Shown: one piece after another, positions 8,562-17,678 of the stretch | How positions within the stretch are numbered: position 1 is the first letter of the stretch | How the letters are laid out: every line of letters begins with the position of its first letter | Source of the DNA: Streptomyces spororaveus | Lineage (GTDB): Bacteria > Actinomycetota > Actinomycetes > Streptomycetales > Streptomycetaceae | Direction: 5' to 3' | DNA length: 64,000 nucleotides | NCBI RefSeq assembly: GCF_016755875.1 | Contig: NZ_BNED01000002.1 | Span: 1-64,000 of the forward strand | The notes under the pieces: model-generated | Told to the model about the DNA's origin: nothing | Seen by the model: only the letters and a program-made list of their open reading frames with translations | Database searches by the model: none | Made by a program: the position numbers and the translations under genes

Positions 8562-8768
8562 ATGACGTACGACAGCAGGCCCGGAGCACCCGGCGGAGGC
8601 CAGGGCGCCGTGGTGCACGTGACACTCCCCCGACTCGATCCCAAGCCGGTCCCGGGCTGTCCGCGGTGCACGGGCGCAGCGGCACGGCGGTCCATGTACC
8701 GCCGGACCGGGGACCTGTCCGGGGTGTCCGACTGCAACGTCGTCATCCGCCGCCACCCCCACGCCTGA
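8562..8768 (+). CDS. Small hypothetical protein divergent from the XRE regulator
   Basis: The 68 residues start MTYDSRPGAPGGGQGA; GAGGAG lies 11 bases before the ATG. A CPRC pair and a third Cys occur in the middle and C-terminal part, so metal binding is possible. Small genes placed like this beside XRE regulators are common in Streptomyces; a function is not known. It ends 10 bases before the next gene. Confidence 0.6.
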   Translation: MTYDSRPGAPGGGQGAVVHVTLPRLDPKPVPGCPRCTGAAARRSMYRRTGDLSGVSDCNVVIRRHPHA

Positions 8769-8778
8769 GACAGGAACC

Positions 8779-8979
8779 GTGATGATCGACCGGCACGACA
8801 TCGGGCACCGCGTCCAGGACGCCCACGGCAGGACCGGGATCCTGCGGGAAATCGACCCCGCTTGGGAAGACCCCTCCGACCCGCCCGGCGGCCGCCGCTG
8901 GCAGGTGGTGGCCTTCATCTCGCCCGAGCGCGGCGGACGCGAGTGGCACGCCGACCCCACGACTGCCTTCCGGATGTGA
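8779..8979 (+). CDS. Small hypothetical protein, 66 residues
   Basis: The product reads MMIDRHDIGHRVQDAHGRTG, then ILREIDPAWEDPSD and RRWQVVAFISPERGGREW. It looks like a compact beta-barrel of the kind found in small Streptomyces partner proteins of XRE regulators. AGGA lies just before the GTG at 8779; the ATG at 8782 is also possible. Probably co-transcribed with the gene at 8562. Confidence 0.65.
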   Translation: MMIDRHDIGHRVQDAHGRTGILREIDPAWEDPSDPPGGRRWQVVAFISPERGGREWHADPTTAFRM

Positions 8980-9279
8980 GGGGCTGTCCTGACACCCGAC
9001 ACCTGACGCCTGTGCCGCCACGCGCGACGGCAGCCGTCCCCTGGGGGTGCGCCCGGCAAGGGACGGAACGCGTCAGGTGCCAGGCACCAGGCCCGCTCCA
9101 GGCAGACCCCGGGGGGCGGATGGGGCTCCCGAAGCGGTGTCCGAAGGGCACGTCATGGCCGCGCCAATCACCAACTCCTCCGCCAGCCAGCCGCCCCACA
9201 GCGCTCGTCTCAGTCAAGCTCGCCCATCACGTGCAGTTGCGCGAACTCGTCAGCCAGCATGCCCATCACGCCAGGGCTC

Positions 9280-9834
9280 TCAGCCGTCCAGATGCGCGCG
9301 CAGCTGTGTGTTGAGAGCCCCGGCCATCTGCCTGAGCTCGCTGACCTGCTGGACAAAGCCCGTAGCCCAGCCCCCACTGGTGCCCGGGCGCGGCATCTGG
9401 TTGGAGATGACGAATGCCTGGGCCATGATCCGGGCGGAGGCGTCGCCGGAGCTCGGTGCTTCTAGATCGAAAATGACACTGGCCCGCCGCATCGCCTGAT
9501 GGGCGCTCTCCACCTGGTCCAGATGTGCCTGCGCGACGAGTCGACTACCGCTGGAGTATGAGGCGTCCACCAGCCGATCAAGGGCGTCCACGTACTCGTG
9601 TGCAGCCAGGATGAATGCCACTGCCGCATCCCTGCGCAGCATGCGCCTCCACTGCCTGCGCTCTTCCTCGCCCTGTACTTCCGCCTGCCGGATGGAAGCT
9701 CGCGCCTGCTCCACCGCACCGAGTGCCTGCGCCCTCATCCCGCTACGGCCTAGCGCGGCCGCGGCTATCGCCGCGCCCCCGCCGGCGAGGGCGCCGATAC
9801 CCGCGCCGACCAGCCCCGCTAGTCCCTGATCCAT
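9280..9834 (-). CDS. Hypothetical protein with a glycine-rich membrane segment and coiled coil
   Basis: The 184-residue product starts at an ATG with GGAGG 6 bases upstream. Residues 5-30 (GLVGAGIGALAGGGAAIAAA) form a small-residue transmembrane zipper, and residues 35-70 are Gln/Glu/Arg-rich and helical (ASIRQAEVQGEEERRQWRRM). The C-terminal half is helical and soluble. It resembles single-pass membrane proteins of unknown role. It stands alone, with gene-free DNA on both sides. Confidence 0.65.
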   Translation of the reverse strand: MDQGLAGLVGAGIGALAGGGAAIAAAALGRSGMRAQALGAVEQARASIRQAEVQGEEERRQWRRMLRRDAAVAFILAAHEYVDALDRLVDASYSSGSRLVAQAHLDQVESAHQAMRRASVIFDLEAPSSGDASARIMAQAFVISNQMPRPGTSGGWATGFVQQVSELRQMAGALNTQLRAHLDG

Positions 9835-10297
9835 CAACGGCCTCCGTCGTTTGAGCCTGGTGTCCCAGTGGAATTCTGGGGCGTGATGACATGGGCCGAG
9901 CTACGCACAGGGATTCTGCGAGTACCTCAACGCTCACGCTCACCATGAACTCAGACGGTGCCGGACCGCCCACTGCGGAGATGGGCATGTGCGGCCCCGC
10001 CGACCGGACTCACCAACGGTTCCGCTCCCTGGCCTCCGGGACTCGGACACACCGGGATCTGGGCTTCGCCCTTCGGGCCCCGTCTGTCCGGGCGTCGGGG
10101 GCTGATCACGCGTGCCGCCTCTGCGGGACTGGTCCCGGTGCTGGCCTCGCTCACGCGCCCACCGTATCGGCGTGGCGGTCGTGGCCGCCTCGATACAGTC
10201 AGACCCAGCGCTGTCGTCACTCGGCCCACGGATCCGACAAGCTCTGGCGACGGGAACTTCACCTCTCTGCGATCCAGTTACCCCAGGGGGATCCCCG
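9835..10297. other. Gene-free stretch
   Basis: No open frame here has a protein-like translation and no repeat or strong hairpin stands out. It probably carries the promoters of the leftward gene at 9834 and the rightward cassette at 10298. Confidence 0.4.
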
Positions 10298-10699
10298 ATG
10301 AGTCAAGGAGGGCCTGTGACCGGTACGCAGCCGCTGTTCACCCGCGTGGAGCTGAAAGGCCCGCCGGAGGCCGTCGACGATCTGGTCACGGGTCTGAGCG
10401 AGATCGGTGAGATCGCCTTCGACTCACGCGGCACCCCCGACGCCCGCGGGGAGGTCGCCTGCATCGCGGAAGTCGTGACGGCGCCCCGCCTGCCTGCTTC
10501 CGGTCCCGGCCCGATGCGCGTCGTCATGCAGACGGCCTTCGACGTCGATCCCGCACAGTGGCCGGGGCTGTCCCTGGAGGAGGTCCGGGCGCGGCTGGAA
10601 GAGGCTGTCACCGCGGCCGTGTCACACGCGGTCGCGGGCAGCAGCGGCGTCGCGGCGCGGGTGGTCTCCTTGCGCCCCGCCCGAGCGCCCCGGGTATGA
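10298..10699 (+). CDS. Hypothetical protein, first gene of a two-gene cassette (copy 1)
   Basis: The product is about 130 residues. The GTG at 10316 has AAGGAGG five bases before it and may be the true start; the ATG at 10298 is the alternative. It is a paralog of the product at 22511-22903: both run FTRVELKGPPEAVDDLV / ITQVQLTGPADEVSRLM, a middle Cys and VVT, then a closing EEAVTAAVSHAV-like helix. The fold looks like a small alpha/beta repeat; no function is known. The stop overlaps the next gene as ATGA. Confidence 0.65.
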   Translation: MSQGGPVTGTQPLFTRVELKGPPEAVDDLVTGLSEIGEIAFDSRGTPDARGEVACIAEVVTAPRLPASGPGPMRVVMQTAFDVDPAQWPGLSLEEVRARLEEAVTAAVSHAVAGSSGVAARVVSLRPARAPRV

Positions 10700-11931
10700 C
10701 CGGCGCGATGCGCTGGGAGGGTGTGTCGCTGCGGCTGGCCGGCTGGAAGGCCGGACCGGGACACCGCTGGCCCGGCTGGCAGGTCATCGCCCTGGTGGAC
10801 GGCCGGCAGGCCGGATCCGTGCAGTTCCACGCCCACCCGCGGGGCGCTGCCGTGGCGGTGTCGATGCTGGAGGTGCTCGACGGGTTCCGGGGGCGGGGTC
10901 TGGCCTCCCTGCTGATCGACACGGTCTACGAGGCCTATCCGGACGCCTGGGTCGATCACGGGGTCCGGACCATTGACGGTGCGCACTGGTGGGACGCCTA
11001 CCGCGATCCGGCGCCGGGGCGGAACATCCACAACCGGCCGCCAGGGGAATGGGCGGCCTACTTCATGGCGAGCAGGGTGGCCGCCGACAAGACCCGCAAC
11101 GCGTCGTGGAACAGGCACTTCGGGCTCGACGGGCATGGCGGGGCCGAGTACCGCTACCGGCAGCGGCTGGAGATGGAGTTCATCGGCCACGACAAGTCCT
11201 TCCTCCGGCGGGTGGACATGCCGCAGGCCGATCCGACCGCGCAGGCCCTGCACGCCGGGCAGCTGGTCCACCTGCCACCAAGGCTGCACCGCTACGTGCA
11301 CGACCCGGGCAATCCGGCGGAGCAGCGGGCACACGCCCTGCTCGACCACCTCGGCCACGGCAACCTGCCGCGCCCCGAAGATCACACCGGGTGGTGGAAC
11401 ACCACCCCCGGTGCCGCGCTCGACGACGCCGTGCACCGCGAACTCGCCGCGGGCGGCCAGGGGCCGGGCCTTCCCGCGACCCAGCTCGTCTTCCACGCCC
11501 TCCCTCTGCCCGATGAAATCCCCGAGTACGAGAGCGCGGGAAGCTACCTGGAGTACACCAGCAGCGGTGACGTCCCGGTGGAGCTGGCCGGGTTGTCCTG
11601 GCGCCAGAGCTCGGCACCCCAGACCCTCCACTCGGCCATCTTCGACCTGCCCGTCGAAGCCGCCGTCCCTCCGCTCTACCCCCAGGCAGCGAGCGACAGC
11701 TACCTGGAGCGCTACGACGAGGCCGGAGCGCTTCGCACCCCGCCGACGCCTTGGGAGCAGCTCATCGCCGGCAGGGCCGGAGAGCTGAGAGCCGTCGCGG
11801 ACCGGCTGCTGGACGGCATCGCCGCCCGCGCGGCCGCAGCACCCCCCAGCCCACCCGCGCCGGGCCCCACCCGGGCAGACGATCCACGGCAGCCACCGCC
11901 GGCTCCCACCCCCCGGCCCCGCCTCCCGTAG
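10696..11931 (+). CDS. GNAT-like N-terminal domain with a long uncharacterised C-terminus (copy 1)
   Basis: The 411-residue product has a GNAT-like front: strands to VSMLEVLDGFRGRGLASLLI, whose GFRGRGLASL is the acetyl-CoA loop, then DTVYEAYP. Residues ~85-260 form a conserved block with WWDAYRDPAPGRNIHNRPP, WNRHFGLDGHGGAEYRY and a Leu/Pro-rich LHRYVHDPG segment. The last 80 residues are Pro/Ala-rich. The same layout is seen, broken by frameshifts, at 22910-24145. The strong link to the preceding gene in both copies suggests they work together. Confidence 0.7.
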   Translation: MTGAMRWEGVSLRLAGWKAGPGHRWPGWQVIALVDGRQAGSVQFHAHPRGAAVAVSMLEVLDGFRGRGLASLLIDTVYEAYPDAWVDHGVRTIDGAHWWDAYRDPAPGRNIHNRPPGEWAAYFMASRVAADKTRNASWNRHFGLDGHGGAEYRYRQRLEMEFIGHDKSFLRRVDMPQADPTAQALHAGQLVHLPPRLHRYVHDPGNPAEQRAHALLDHLGHGNLPRPEDHTGWWNTTPGAALDDAVHRELAAGGQGPGLPATQLVFHALPLPDEIPEYESAGSYLEYTSSGDVPVELAGLSWRQSSAPQTLHSAIFDLPVEAAVPPLYPQAASDSYLERYDEAGALRTPPTPWEQLIAGRAGELRAVADRLLDGIAARAAAAPPSPPAPGPTRADDPRQPPPAPTPRPRLP

Positions 11932-12033
11932 CCGAAGCGCCCCGTCCACGAGGACGTCGCCAACGTCGGCAGGTCTCGGCTCTACCGTGGGGGTGGGGCC
12001 GCGCCGCCCCGGTGCCGGAGCGGCCTCGCCCTG

Positions 12034-13230
12034 CTACGCGGTGGGGCTGAAGCCGAGGGCTTCGGAGATGACCGGCACCCCGATCGACAGGGTGAACATC
12101 GGCCCGAGGGCGTCGGCGTCCAGGGTGCTGCCGATCTGGTGGAAGCTCTCGGCCATGTTGCCCTCCTCGAAGCCGTCACCGAGGAGGTCCCATGGTGAGT
12201 GGCCGGTCGGGCGCTCACGGGCCTGGGTGGCCGCGGTGACCGCGTAGCAGAGCGCGGCCGGCCACAGTTCCTCGACCAGGTAGTCCCGCGCGTCCTCACC
12301 GCCACCGTCTTCCTCGTCCTCTTCCAGGGTGGCGGCAACCTCCGCACGGAATCGGTCGCGAAGGTCGGGGTGAGCTGCTTCTACCGCGCTCACGAGTGTG
12401 TCCAGCCTCGTGCCCGGTCCCAGGTCCTGCAGGGCGGGGGGCAGATCACCGGGCGGAAGCCACACCCACACCTGACCGGGGTCGAACCAGTGCGGCAGCG
12501 GCAGTCGCAGAACACCGTCATCGCCTTCGAGACGCTCGCGGAGGTCCGGACCCGCGGCGCAGGCCAGCAGCGCGGTCACGGCCGACCAGCCTGCGGGGGC
12601 GGCGATGTCCTCGTCGGTCAGTGCGTCGATCGCGTAGGCCAGGCGCAGCGGGTGGCTGTGGAGGATGTCGCCGTCGAAGACGCAGAACGGGCAGAGTAGG
12701 AGCCGGTCGCTCTCGGTCGCCGGCAGGAGGTGCGCGGCCGGGTACTTGTCGCCGCACAGGGAGCACTGTGCGGCGTTGACCAGGGCGTCGGCCTTGGTTG
12801 CTCGGGCGCGTGCGAGCTCCGCGCCCACGGTGTGCACGATGTCCGCGAGCGGTGTGGTGGCGGGGAGGGTGAGCACCATCGCTTCCCCGGTGTTGATGGG
12901 GATCCTGGGGGCGATGAAGGTCAGTTCGGGGACCGTCGTGAGGTCGTAGTGGTCCGGATCGTCGGGATCTGCGTCAAGGTCCGATCCGCCGCCCGGCCGG
13001 GAGAGCATCGACCAGACCGGCCCGAGCCAGCCGGTCCAGGTGCCGCCCTCGGGGAATCCGTCGTTCTCCACCGGCCAGCCCTCGGCCTGGAACGCTTGGA
13101 TCAGGCGGTCCTGGATGTCGGCGGTCAGGATCTCGTGGGGAGCTGATCCGTGGAGGCGTGCGGCGCGGGCGTGGCTGGTCCCGTCGGCCTCGGCCCGGAT
13201 GGCCAGCTTCTTCTTACGGTTGCGCGTCAT
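12034..13230 (-). CDS. Zinc-ribbon hypothetical protein, 398 residues
   Basis: The start MTRNRKKKLAIRAEADGTSH and HARAARLHG is a basic N-terminus seen on many Streptomyces plasmid and accessory proteins. A CSLCGDKYPAAHL...LLCPFCVFDGD pair of CxxC motifs at residues ~175-210 should bind zinc. Before it lies VLTLPATTPLADIVHTVG, after it a Leu/Trp-rich helical region and an acidic stretch EEDEEDGGGEDARD. No catalytic motif was recognised. The upstream frame to 13350 is not protein-like. Confidence 0.6.
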   Translation of the reverse strand: MTRNRKKKLAIRAEADGTSHARAARLHGSAPHEILTADIQDRLIQAFQAEGWPVENDGFPEGGTWTGWLGPVWSMLSRPGGGSDLDADPDDPDHYDLTTVPELTFIAPRIPINTGEAMVLTLPATTPLADIVHTVGAELARARATKADALVNAAQCSLCGDKYPAAHLLPATESDRLLLCPFCVFDGDILHSHPLRLAYAIDALTDEDIAAPAGWSAVTALLACAAGPDLRERLEGDDGVLRLPLPHWFDPGQVWVWLPPGDLPPALQDLGPGTRLDTLVSAVEAAHPDLRDRFRAEVAATLEEDEEDGGGEDARDYLVEELWPAALCYAVTAATQARERPTGHSPWDLLGDGFEEGNMAESFHQIGSTLDADALGPMFTLSIGVPVISEALGFSPTA

Positions 13231-13579
13231 GCGTGCTCGTCGTCCCGTGCAGTCCCACGTCCCGCACTTCGGTGATCCAAGCACAGGTGATCGTCGGTGA
13301 GATTCGACAGAACCTTGTCCGCCGGCGCTGCTTGTCACGTGGGAACGCACAGCATCGGAGTCGGGCGGTCACAAACGCCGCACCGACCGTAGCGCCGCAA
13401 CTCGTGCCGGGACAAGCCCAGGCGGCGGGCGCCCAAGAACTTGCCGGGCTCCCGCCGTCGACCGTGTCAGGACCTGGAGCTGTGATGCGGACGGTTCCCG
13501 TGGCCCTGAAGCCGTCCTCTCGACGTCTGCCTGGTTCATCCGGGCGGAGAACGGCAGCCGGACCCGATCCGGTCAGGCT

Positions 13580-13616
13580 GAAGGGCCGTCACCCCTTCCC
13601 GAGGCGACGGCCCTTC
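13580..13616 (-). terminator. Hairpin terminator after the HNH nuclease gene
   Basis: GAAGGGCCGTC (13580-13590) pairs perfectly with GACGGCCCTTC (13606-13616). It lies 20 bases past the stop of the leftward nuclease gene. There is no clear U-tract, as is common in actinobacteria. Confidence 0.65.
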
Positions 13617-13635
13617 GGCGCTTGCTGTTTCCGGC

Positions 13636-14325
13636 CTACGGGGCGGGGGTGAACTCCACTTCGGTGTCGCCGCAGCCGGCCGCGATGTCGAGCAGCCGGT
13701 CCTGCTCCAGCTCGTCGACCGCGAGGCCCCAGCGGAGCTTGGTCGCGGTCCACTCGGCCCCGTACCGGCACAGTGCGTCCGCGGCCGGCGGCAGCCACTC
13801 GGCCGGGTCCTGATCGGCCTTCTGCCGGTTCGAGCGGGCGGTGACCGCGACCAGGGAAGACGGCTGACCGAGGTCGTTCGCGTAGGCCTCGCGCCTCTGG
13901 GCGGTCCATGAACTGGCCCCGCTGTCCCAGGCCTCGGCGAGGGGCACCATGTGGTCGATGTCCAGCGCCCCGGCCGGGGTCACCTCGCGCGCGTCATAGT
14001 ACGACCACCACACGCCCCCGGTCAGGGTGCAGCCCGGCCCGACCTCGGGCGCCTCCAGGGCCTCCGCGATCAGCACCTCGGCCCGGGTGTTGCAGCCGTC
14101 GGACGGGTTCGCGCCCGCGTTCCAGTGCCGGAAACTCGAACGCTGGTAGCCGGTCCGGTCCTCGGTCGCGATCGGGAGCGCGGAGACCGCGACGCCGATC
14201 GGCAGCACCTGCGGCACCGCCGCGACCGGGGGCGCAGGGGGCGCGGCCGCGTGCGCGGCGGTGACGGGCAGGGACAGGAGAAGGGCAGCGGCGGCCGTGA
14301 CGGCCGACCGCATCATGATCATCAT
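13636..14325 (-). CDS. Secreted HNH-type nuclease (DUF1524/GmrSD-C-like)
   Basis: The 229-residue product has a Sec signal peptide (SAVTAAAALLLSLPVTAAHA). The core motifs are LDIDHMVPLAEAWDSGAS, then YANDLGQPSSLVAVTARSNR and QKADQDPAEWLPP: the DHxVPL His is the general base and the N and second H/K positions complete the beta-beta-alpha-metal site. Two further Cys pairs may form disulfides. This family of small exported nucleases is common in Streptomyces and digests DNA or RNA outside the cell. Confidence 0.85.
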   Translation of the reverse strand: MMIMMRSAVTAAAALLLSLPVTAAHAAAPPAPPVAAVPQVLPIGVAVSALPIATEDRTGYQRSSFRHWNAGANPSDGCNTRAEVLIAEALEAPEVGPGCTLTGGVWWSYYDAREVTPAGALDIDHMVPLAEAWDSGASSWTAQRREAYANDLGQPSSLVAVTARSNRQKADQDPAEWLPPAADALCRYGAEWTATKLRWGLAVDELEQDRLLDIAAGCGDTEVEFTPAP

Positions 14326-14508
14326 GGGTTGGTTCTACCGGCCCCCGTACCCTCGGCAACAGCCTCTGGCCCCGGCTTCACCCGCCCGGTCACCCAGGTT
14401 CACCGGCGAAACGCCACTGCACGGGCCACCCGGCTGGGTGAGCACCACGCTCCCCCGCGTCGTTGCGCCCCGACGCCGACCGCCGGCGGCCGGCTTGGGC
14501 CCGCCCGG

Positions 14509-15786
14509 CTACATGAGCCGGGTGAAGCCGAACTGGTTCATGAGGTCGGTGAAGGTCTCCTGCGCGTGCTCGCGCAGGACGTCGTCCTCGTCGGCGGGGT
14601 TGACCTGGGTGGTGACGGGCTGGATGCGGCGGGGCCGGCGGGCTTCGTCAGGGATGCTCGTGAAAACGCCGTGCTCCGTGACGACCGGTGTCAGAGGCGT
14701 CGGTTCGGCGGTGACGATGGCCGTAGTGACGTGGAGCGTGCTGTCCACGCGCAGGTGACGGGCGAGGTCCTGGGCGAGCGTGAGCACGTCACGGCACGCG
14801 GCGCCGGTGACGTCCGCATCGACCAGGATGCCTGGAGCCGACTCGTCCGCCCGGCCGGAGCCTCGCATCGCGTTCCAGGACAGGTTGACGGCGAGGACGG
14901 TACTGCCGTCGTGGTGCAGCTCGGCGTAGATGCCTCTGCCTTGGCCCATGAGCAGGGGCAGGGTGCTGAAGACCCAGCGCCGCAATCCGGGCCGCGGCCG
15001 GACGATTTCGAGGCCGGTCAGCGGCCCGGCGGCCAGAGGGTTGCCGGCCAGGCGCCTGGAACGGGTGCGGGCGGTCTCGCAGAGGACGGCCGCGCTTTCC
15101 CGGGCGAGGGCTGGTGCGGTACGGGACAGCGGGCGCTCGGGGCGGGCGACGGCCACGAGCCAGGCGGAGGGTTCAGCCTGGTCGGGAAGGATGCCGTCCA
15201 GGGCGTGGGTGAGGAGCTTGTCGGTCTCGTCCTGGGCGTGCTGGGCGCGGGTGAAGCGTTCGCGGTAGGCGCGTTCGATCTGGTGCTCGGCCATCCATGC
15301 GGTGTGGTCGGCGTCGCGGTAGGGCACGACGGCGGCCTGCTGGTCCTTGTCCTTGGCGGCGGTGCCGTAGACGTGGTGGGGAGCCATGGGGCTGGCGGGT
15401 ATGTCGATGACCAGGAAGCTGAGGTTCCCGTCGGGGGAGGTGAGGGTGGTGAAGGTGAGGTCGGGCAGGTAGGGCTGGACGTGGTTGCGGATCCACTGGG
15501 CGTACTGCTGGGTGTGGACCTCGTCGGGGTCGATGCCGACCGGGATCGTGGTCTTGTCCGTGACGCCGTAGATGAGCAGGCCTCCACGGGTGTTGGCCAT
15601 CGCGGCGACGTCCTTGGCCAGCTCGTTCCACCGCCCGTCACGTGGAGGCTGCGGGAGCATCTCCTTCCAGTCCAGGTCATCGGACTCGGCAAGGTTGTCG
15701 TCGGCGGCCCTCTTGACCATGTCGAAGGTCAGCGGGCCGGGCTGGGCACCGAGGTGCTCGTGCAGTCGTGTCCATGAACGGGCCAT
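14509..15786 (-). CDS. AlbA_2/Schlafen-type putative ATP- or nucleic-acid-binding protein
   Basis: The 425-residue product has the AlbA_2 pattern near its N-terminus: ESDDLDWKEMLPQPPRDGRW, then ELAKDVAAMANTRGGLLIYG and VTDKTTIPVGIDPDE. The acidic DWKE and the ANTRGGLLIYGV strand are the family signature. AlbA_2 domains occur in Schlafen-like nucleases and regulators. The rest is alpha/beta with no recognised motif. It is transcribed leftward with its own start at 15786; the next genes upstream read the same way, 148 bases away. Confidence 0.75.
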   Translation of the reverse strand: MARSWTRLHEHLGAQPGPLTFDMVKRAADDNLAESDDLDWKEMLPQPPRDGRWNELAKDVAAMANTRGGLLIYGVTDKTTIPVGIDPDEVHTQQYAQWIRNHVQPYLPDLTFTTLTSPDGNLSFLVIDIPASPMAPHHVYGTAAKDKDQQAAVVPYRDADHTAWMAEHQIERAYRERFTRAQHAQDETDKLLTHALDGILPDQAEPSAWLVAVARPERPLSRTAPALARESAAVLCETARTRSRRLAGNPLAAGPLTGLEIVRPRPGLRRWVFSTLPLLMGQGRGIYAELHHDGSTVLAVNLSWNAMRGSGRADESAPGILVDADVTGAACRDVLTLAQDLARHLRVDSTLHVTTAIVTAEPTPLTPVVTEHGVFTSIPDEARRPRRIQPVTTQVNPADEDDVLREHAQETFTDLMNQFGFTRLM

Positions 15787-15933
15787 GCCCGCACCCTACG
15801 GCGCACCGCTGACACCTCGGACGGCGTTGGGTTCTGTGCCCTAGCGCGGGGTCTCGTCGTACCACCATCTCCCGCGGCCGCTGGTCGGCAACCCTGTAGG
15901 GCGCAGACCAGCCGCCAGGTGTGAGGGGAGTGG

Positions 15934-17304
15934 CTAGTGCCGTCGGCGAAGGTACTCGGTGCCCTGCCGCTGGAGCTTGCGCCGCACGCTGTTCCCCATC
16001 TTTTCCTTCTGACCGACCTTCAGTGCAGCCTGCTTCCAGGTCAGGCCGGTCGCGTAGCAGAAGGCGACCTCCCGCTCCTCGGGCGAGAGCTTGTCCAGCA
16101 CGATGCCGACCTCCTCCTTCAGCCCCGGGTCCGGGTCGACGGCGCCACTGCCCGCGATGAGGTCGGCGTCGTCCAGCCGGACCACCCGCCGTCCGCGGGC
16201 GGTGCGCTCCCAGAGCTCGGTGTCCGCAGAGGTCGCGGCACGGAATGCGGCGCGCAGCAGGGCCCGAAGCTCGTCGTCGGTCCGTACCTGCTCGTCCCAG
16301 CCCTCCTCCAGCAGCCCCTGGGCGACGCGCTCGCGCCGGCGGTCTGGGGCAACGTGGCGGGCGAAGTGGCCGACGACGATGTCGTCGGGCCCGTGGTGGA
16401 CGCTGGCGTGCCGGGCCTGGAGGGCCGCGGTGAACAACGAGCGGGGCGCGTAGCCGTGCCATCCCCACACGAAGGGGCCGCCGGGGGCCGGCTTCAGGTG
16501 GCCGTGGAGTCCGAAGAGGGCGGCGCGGGTGTCCACATGGTCGGGCTTGAGCTCCATGATGAGGGCGGTCAGCACGTGGTGGGATGCCCGGGCCCTCTGG
16601 GCGGGGCCGTCCCTCCCGATCACCAGGACGATAGGGCCGATCATGCCCGGCCCGACCCGGCCGCCGGGCACACTCACGTCCACGGGCTGAGGGTCCCGGT
16701 GCTGGATGAGGCGGGGCGGAAGGCGGTCCAGGGCGCAGGCGGTGCGCCAGGTCCAGACGGCCCAGGACTTCGCACGCCAGGCGGGTACAGGGCCGGTGGG
16801 GGCATGGCAGTGGTCGTGCACCAGCCGGCCGAAGAGGTCGCGCCCGCAGCTGAGGCGGTCTGTGCTCCCCCAGGGGCAGACCGGGTAGGTGCGGGGCGGC
16901 CGGCGGTGGGCGAAGAGGCTCTCGGCAAGGTCGGTGAGCGCCCGCAGCATGTCCCCTCCGCCGTCGGCGGGGAGCATGAGGTCGCCGAGAACCGGGCCGA
17001 GGCCGTACGGGAAGAGCTGCTGCGCGCGCATGCGGGCCCTGCGGGCCAGCGCGGCCACACGCTCGATCGTGGCCGTGTGGTGCTCGTAGCCGACCAGCGT
17101 GCACGCGAAAGCGAGCTGTTCGAGCTGGTCGGTGTCGAAGCGCGGGATCCCCTCAAGCCAGCGCCGGGGGTCCGGGCCGCGGCGCCGGCCGGAGGGACGG
17201 CAGCTGGGGCACAAGCGGCCCAGTCCGGTCGCGGGCGCGGGCGGCATCCACCCACGCGCCTCGGTCGGCCCCGGCGCGGCAGCGGGCTGGCGGCGGGTGT
17301 TCAC
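15934..17304 (-). CDS. Protein with a sigma-region-4-like C-terminal helix-turn-helix
   Basis: The 456-residue product starts at a GTG with GGAG 5 bases upstream. A CPSC pair follows the Pro-rich start. The C-terminal 55 residues read LSPEEREVAFCYATGLTWKQ then AALKVGQKEKMGNSVRRKL, a sigma-70 region 4/LuxR-like helix-turn-helix, so DNA binding is likely. The middle 330 residues are unrecognised, with HVLTALIMELKPDHVDTRAA and several Trp-rich parts. No sigma region 2 was found. The start codon overlaps the stop of the 47-residue membrane peptide as GTGA, so the two are coupled. Confidence 0.65.
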   Translation of the reverse strand: MNTRRQPAAAPGPTEARGWMPPAPATGLGRLCPSCRPSGRRRGPDPRRWLEGIPRFDTDQLEQLAFACTLVGYEHHTATIERVAALARRARMRAQQLFPYGLGPVLGDLMLPADGGGDMLRALTDLAESLFAHRRPPRTYPVCPWGSTDRLSCGRDLFGRLVHDHCHAPTGPVPAWRAKSWAVWTWRTACALDRLPPRLIQHRDPQPVDVSVPGGRVGPGMIGPIVLVIGRDGPAQRARASHHVLTALIMELKPDHVDTRAALFGLHGHLKPAPGGPFVWGWHGYAPRSLFTAALQARHASVHHGPDDIVVGHFARHVAPDRRRERVAQGLLEEGWDEQVRTDDELRALLRAAFRAATSADTELWERTARGRRVVRLDDADLIAGSGAVDPDPGLKEEVGIVLDKLSPEEREVAFCYATGLTWKQAALKVGQKEKMGNSVRRKLQRQGTEYLRRRH

Positions 17305-17444
17305 GGGCGCTCCAGCAGGTGGTCGGCGAGCAGGGCGGCCGCGACCGCGCCGCCGAAAACCTCCGCGGGCGACGCGCCCGCGGCCCACAGGCCCCCGCCC
17401 GTGACCGCTCCCACCAACAGCACCACCAAGACATACACGTTCAC
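17301..17444 (-). CDS. 47-residue membrane peptide coupled to the helix-turn-helix protein
   Basis: GTG at 17444 with GGAGGG 9 bases upstream; TGA overlaps the next start. The peptide MNVYVLVVLLVGAVTGGGLW is one transmembrane span, followed by AAGASPAEVFGG and a short Leu-rich tail. It is too short for ordinary gene calling but has a good ribosome site, coding bias and tight coupling. A membrane anchor or a leader that controls the downstream gene are both possible. Confidence 0.55.
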   Translation of the reverse strand: MNVYVLVVLLVGAVTGGGLWAAGASPAEVFGGAVAAALLADHLLERP

Positions 17445-17678
17445 CAGCCGGATCCCTCCGCTGAGCGGGAGCGGGCCCGATGCCCCTCCTCACCCTTCCG
17501 GGACAGGCGACACCCACACCGACAAAGATTCTTGCGCGAGTTCACGTCGCCCGATCCGATCGGGCGAGATCGGCATCGTTTCGATCGTTCTGCCGAGGGG
17601 AGCGGCGTTCCGGTGCATGGCAGCCTGGGTCGACGGCGATCGCGGGCATGCCCCGGGGCGTGAGCGGTCGGCCGGGCA

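Noticed and set aside
9951..10262. Leftward frame between two genes
   Set aside because: No coding character or ribosome site; left as gene-free.
13951..15777. Rightward frame of about 600 residues
   Set aside because: Covers the antisense of the HNH and AlbA_2 genes; Gly/Val/Arg-rich with no motif.
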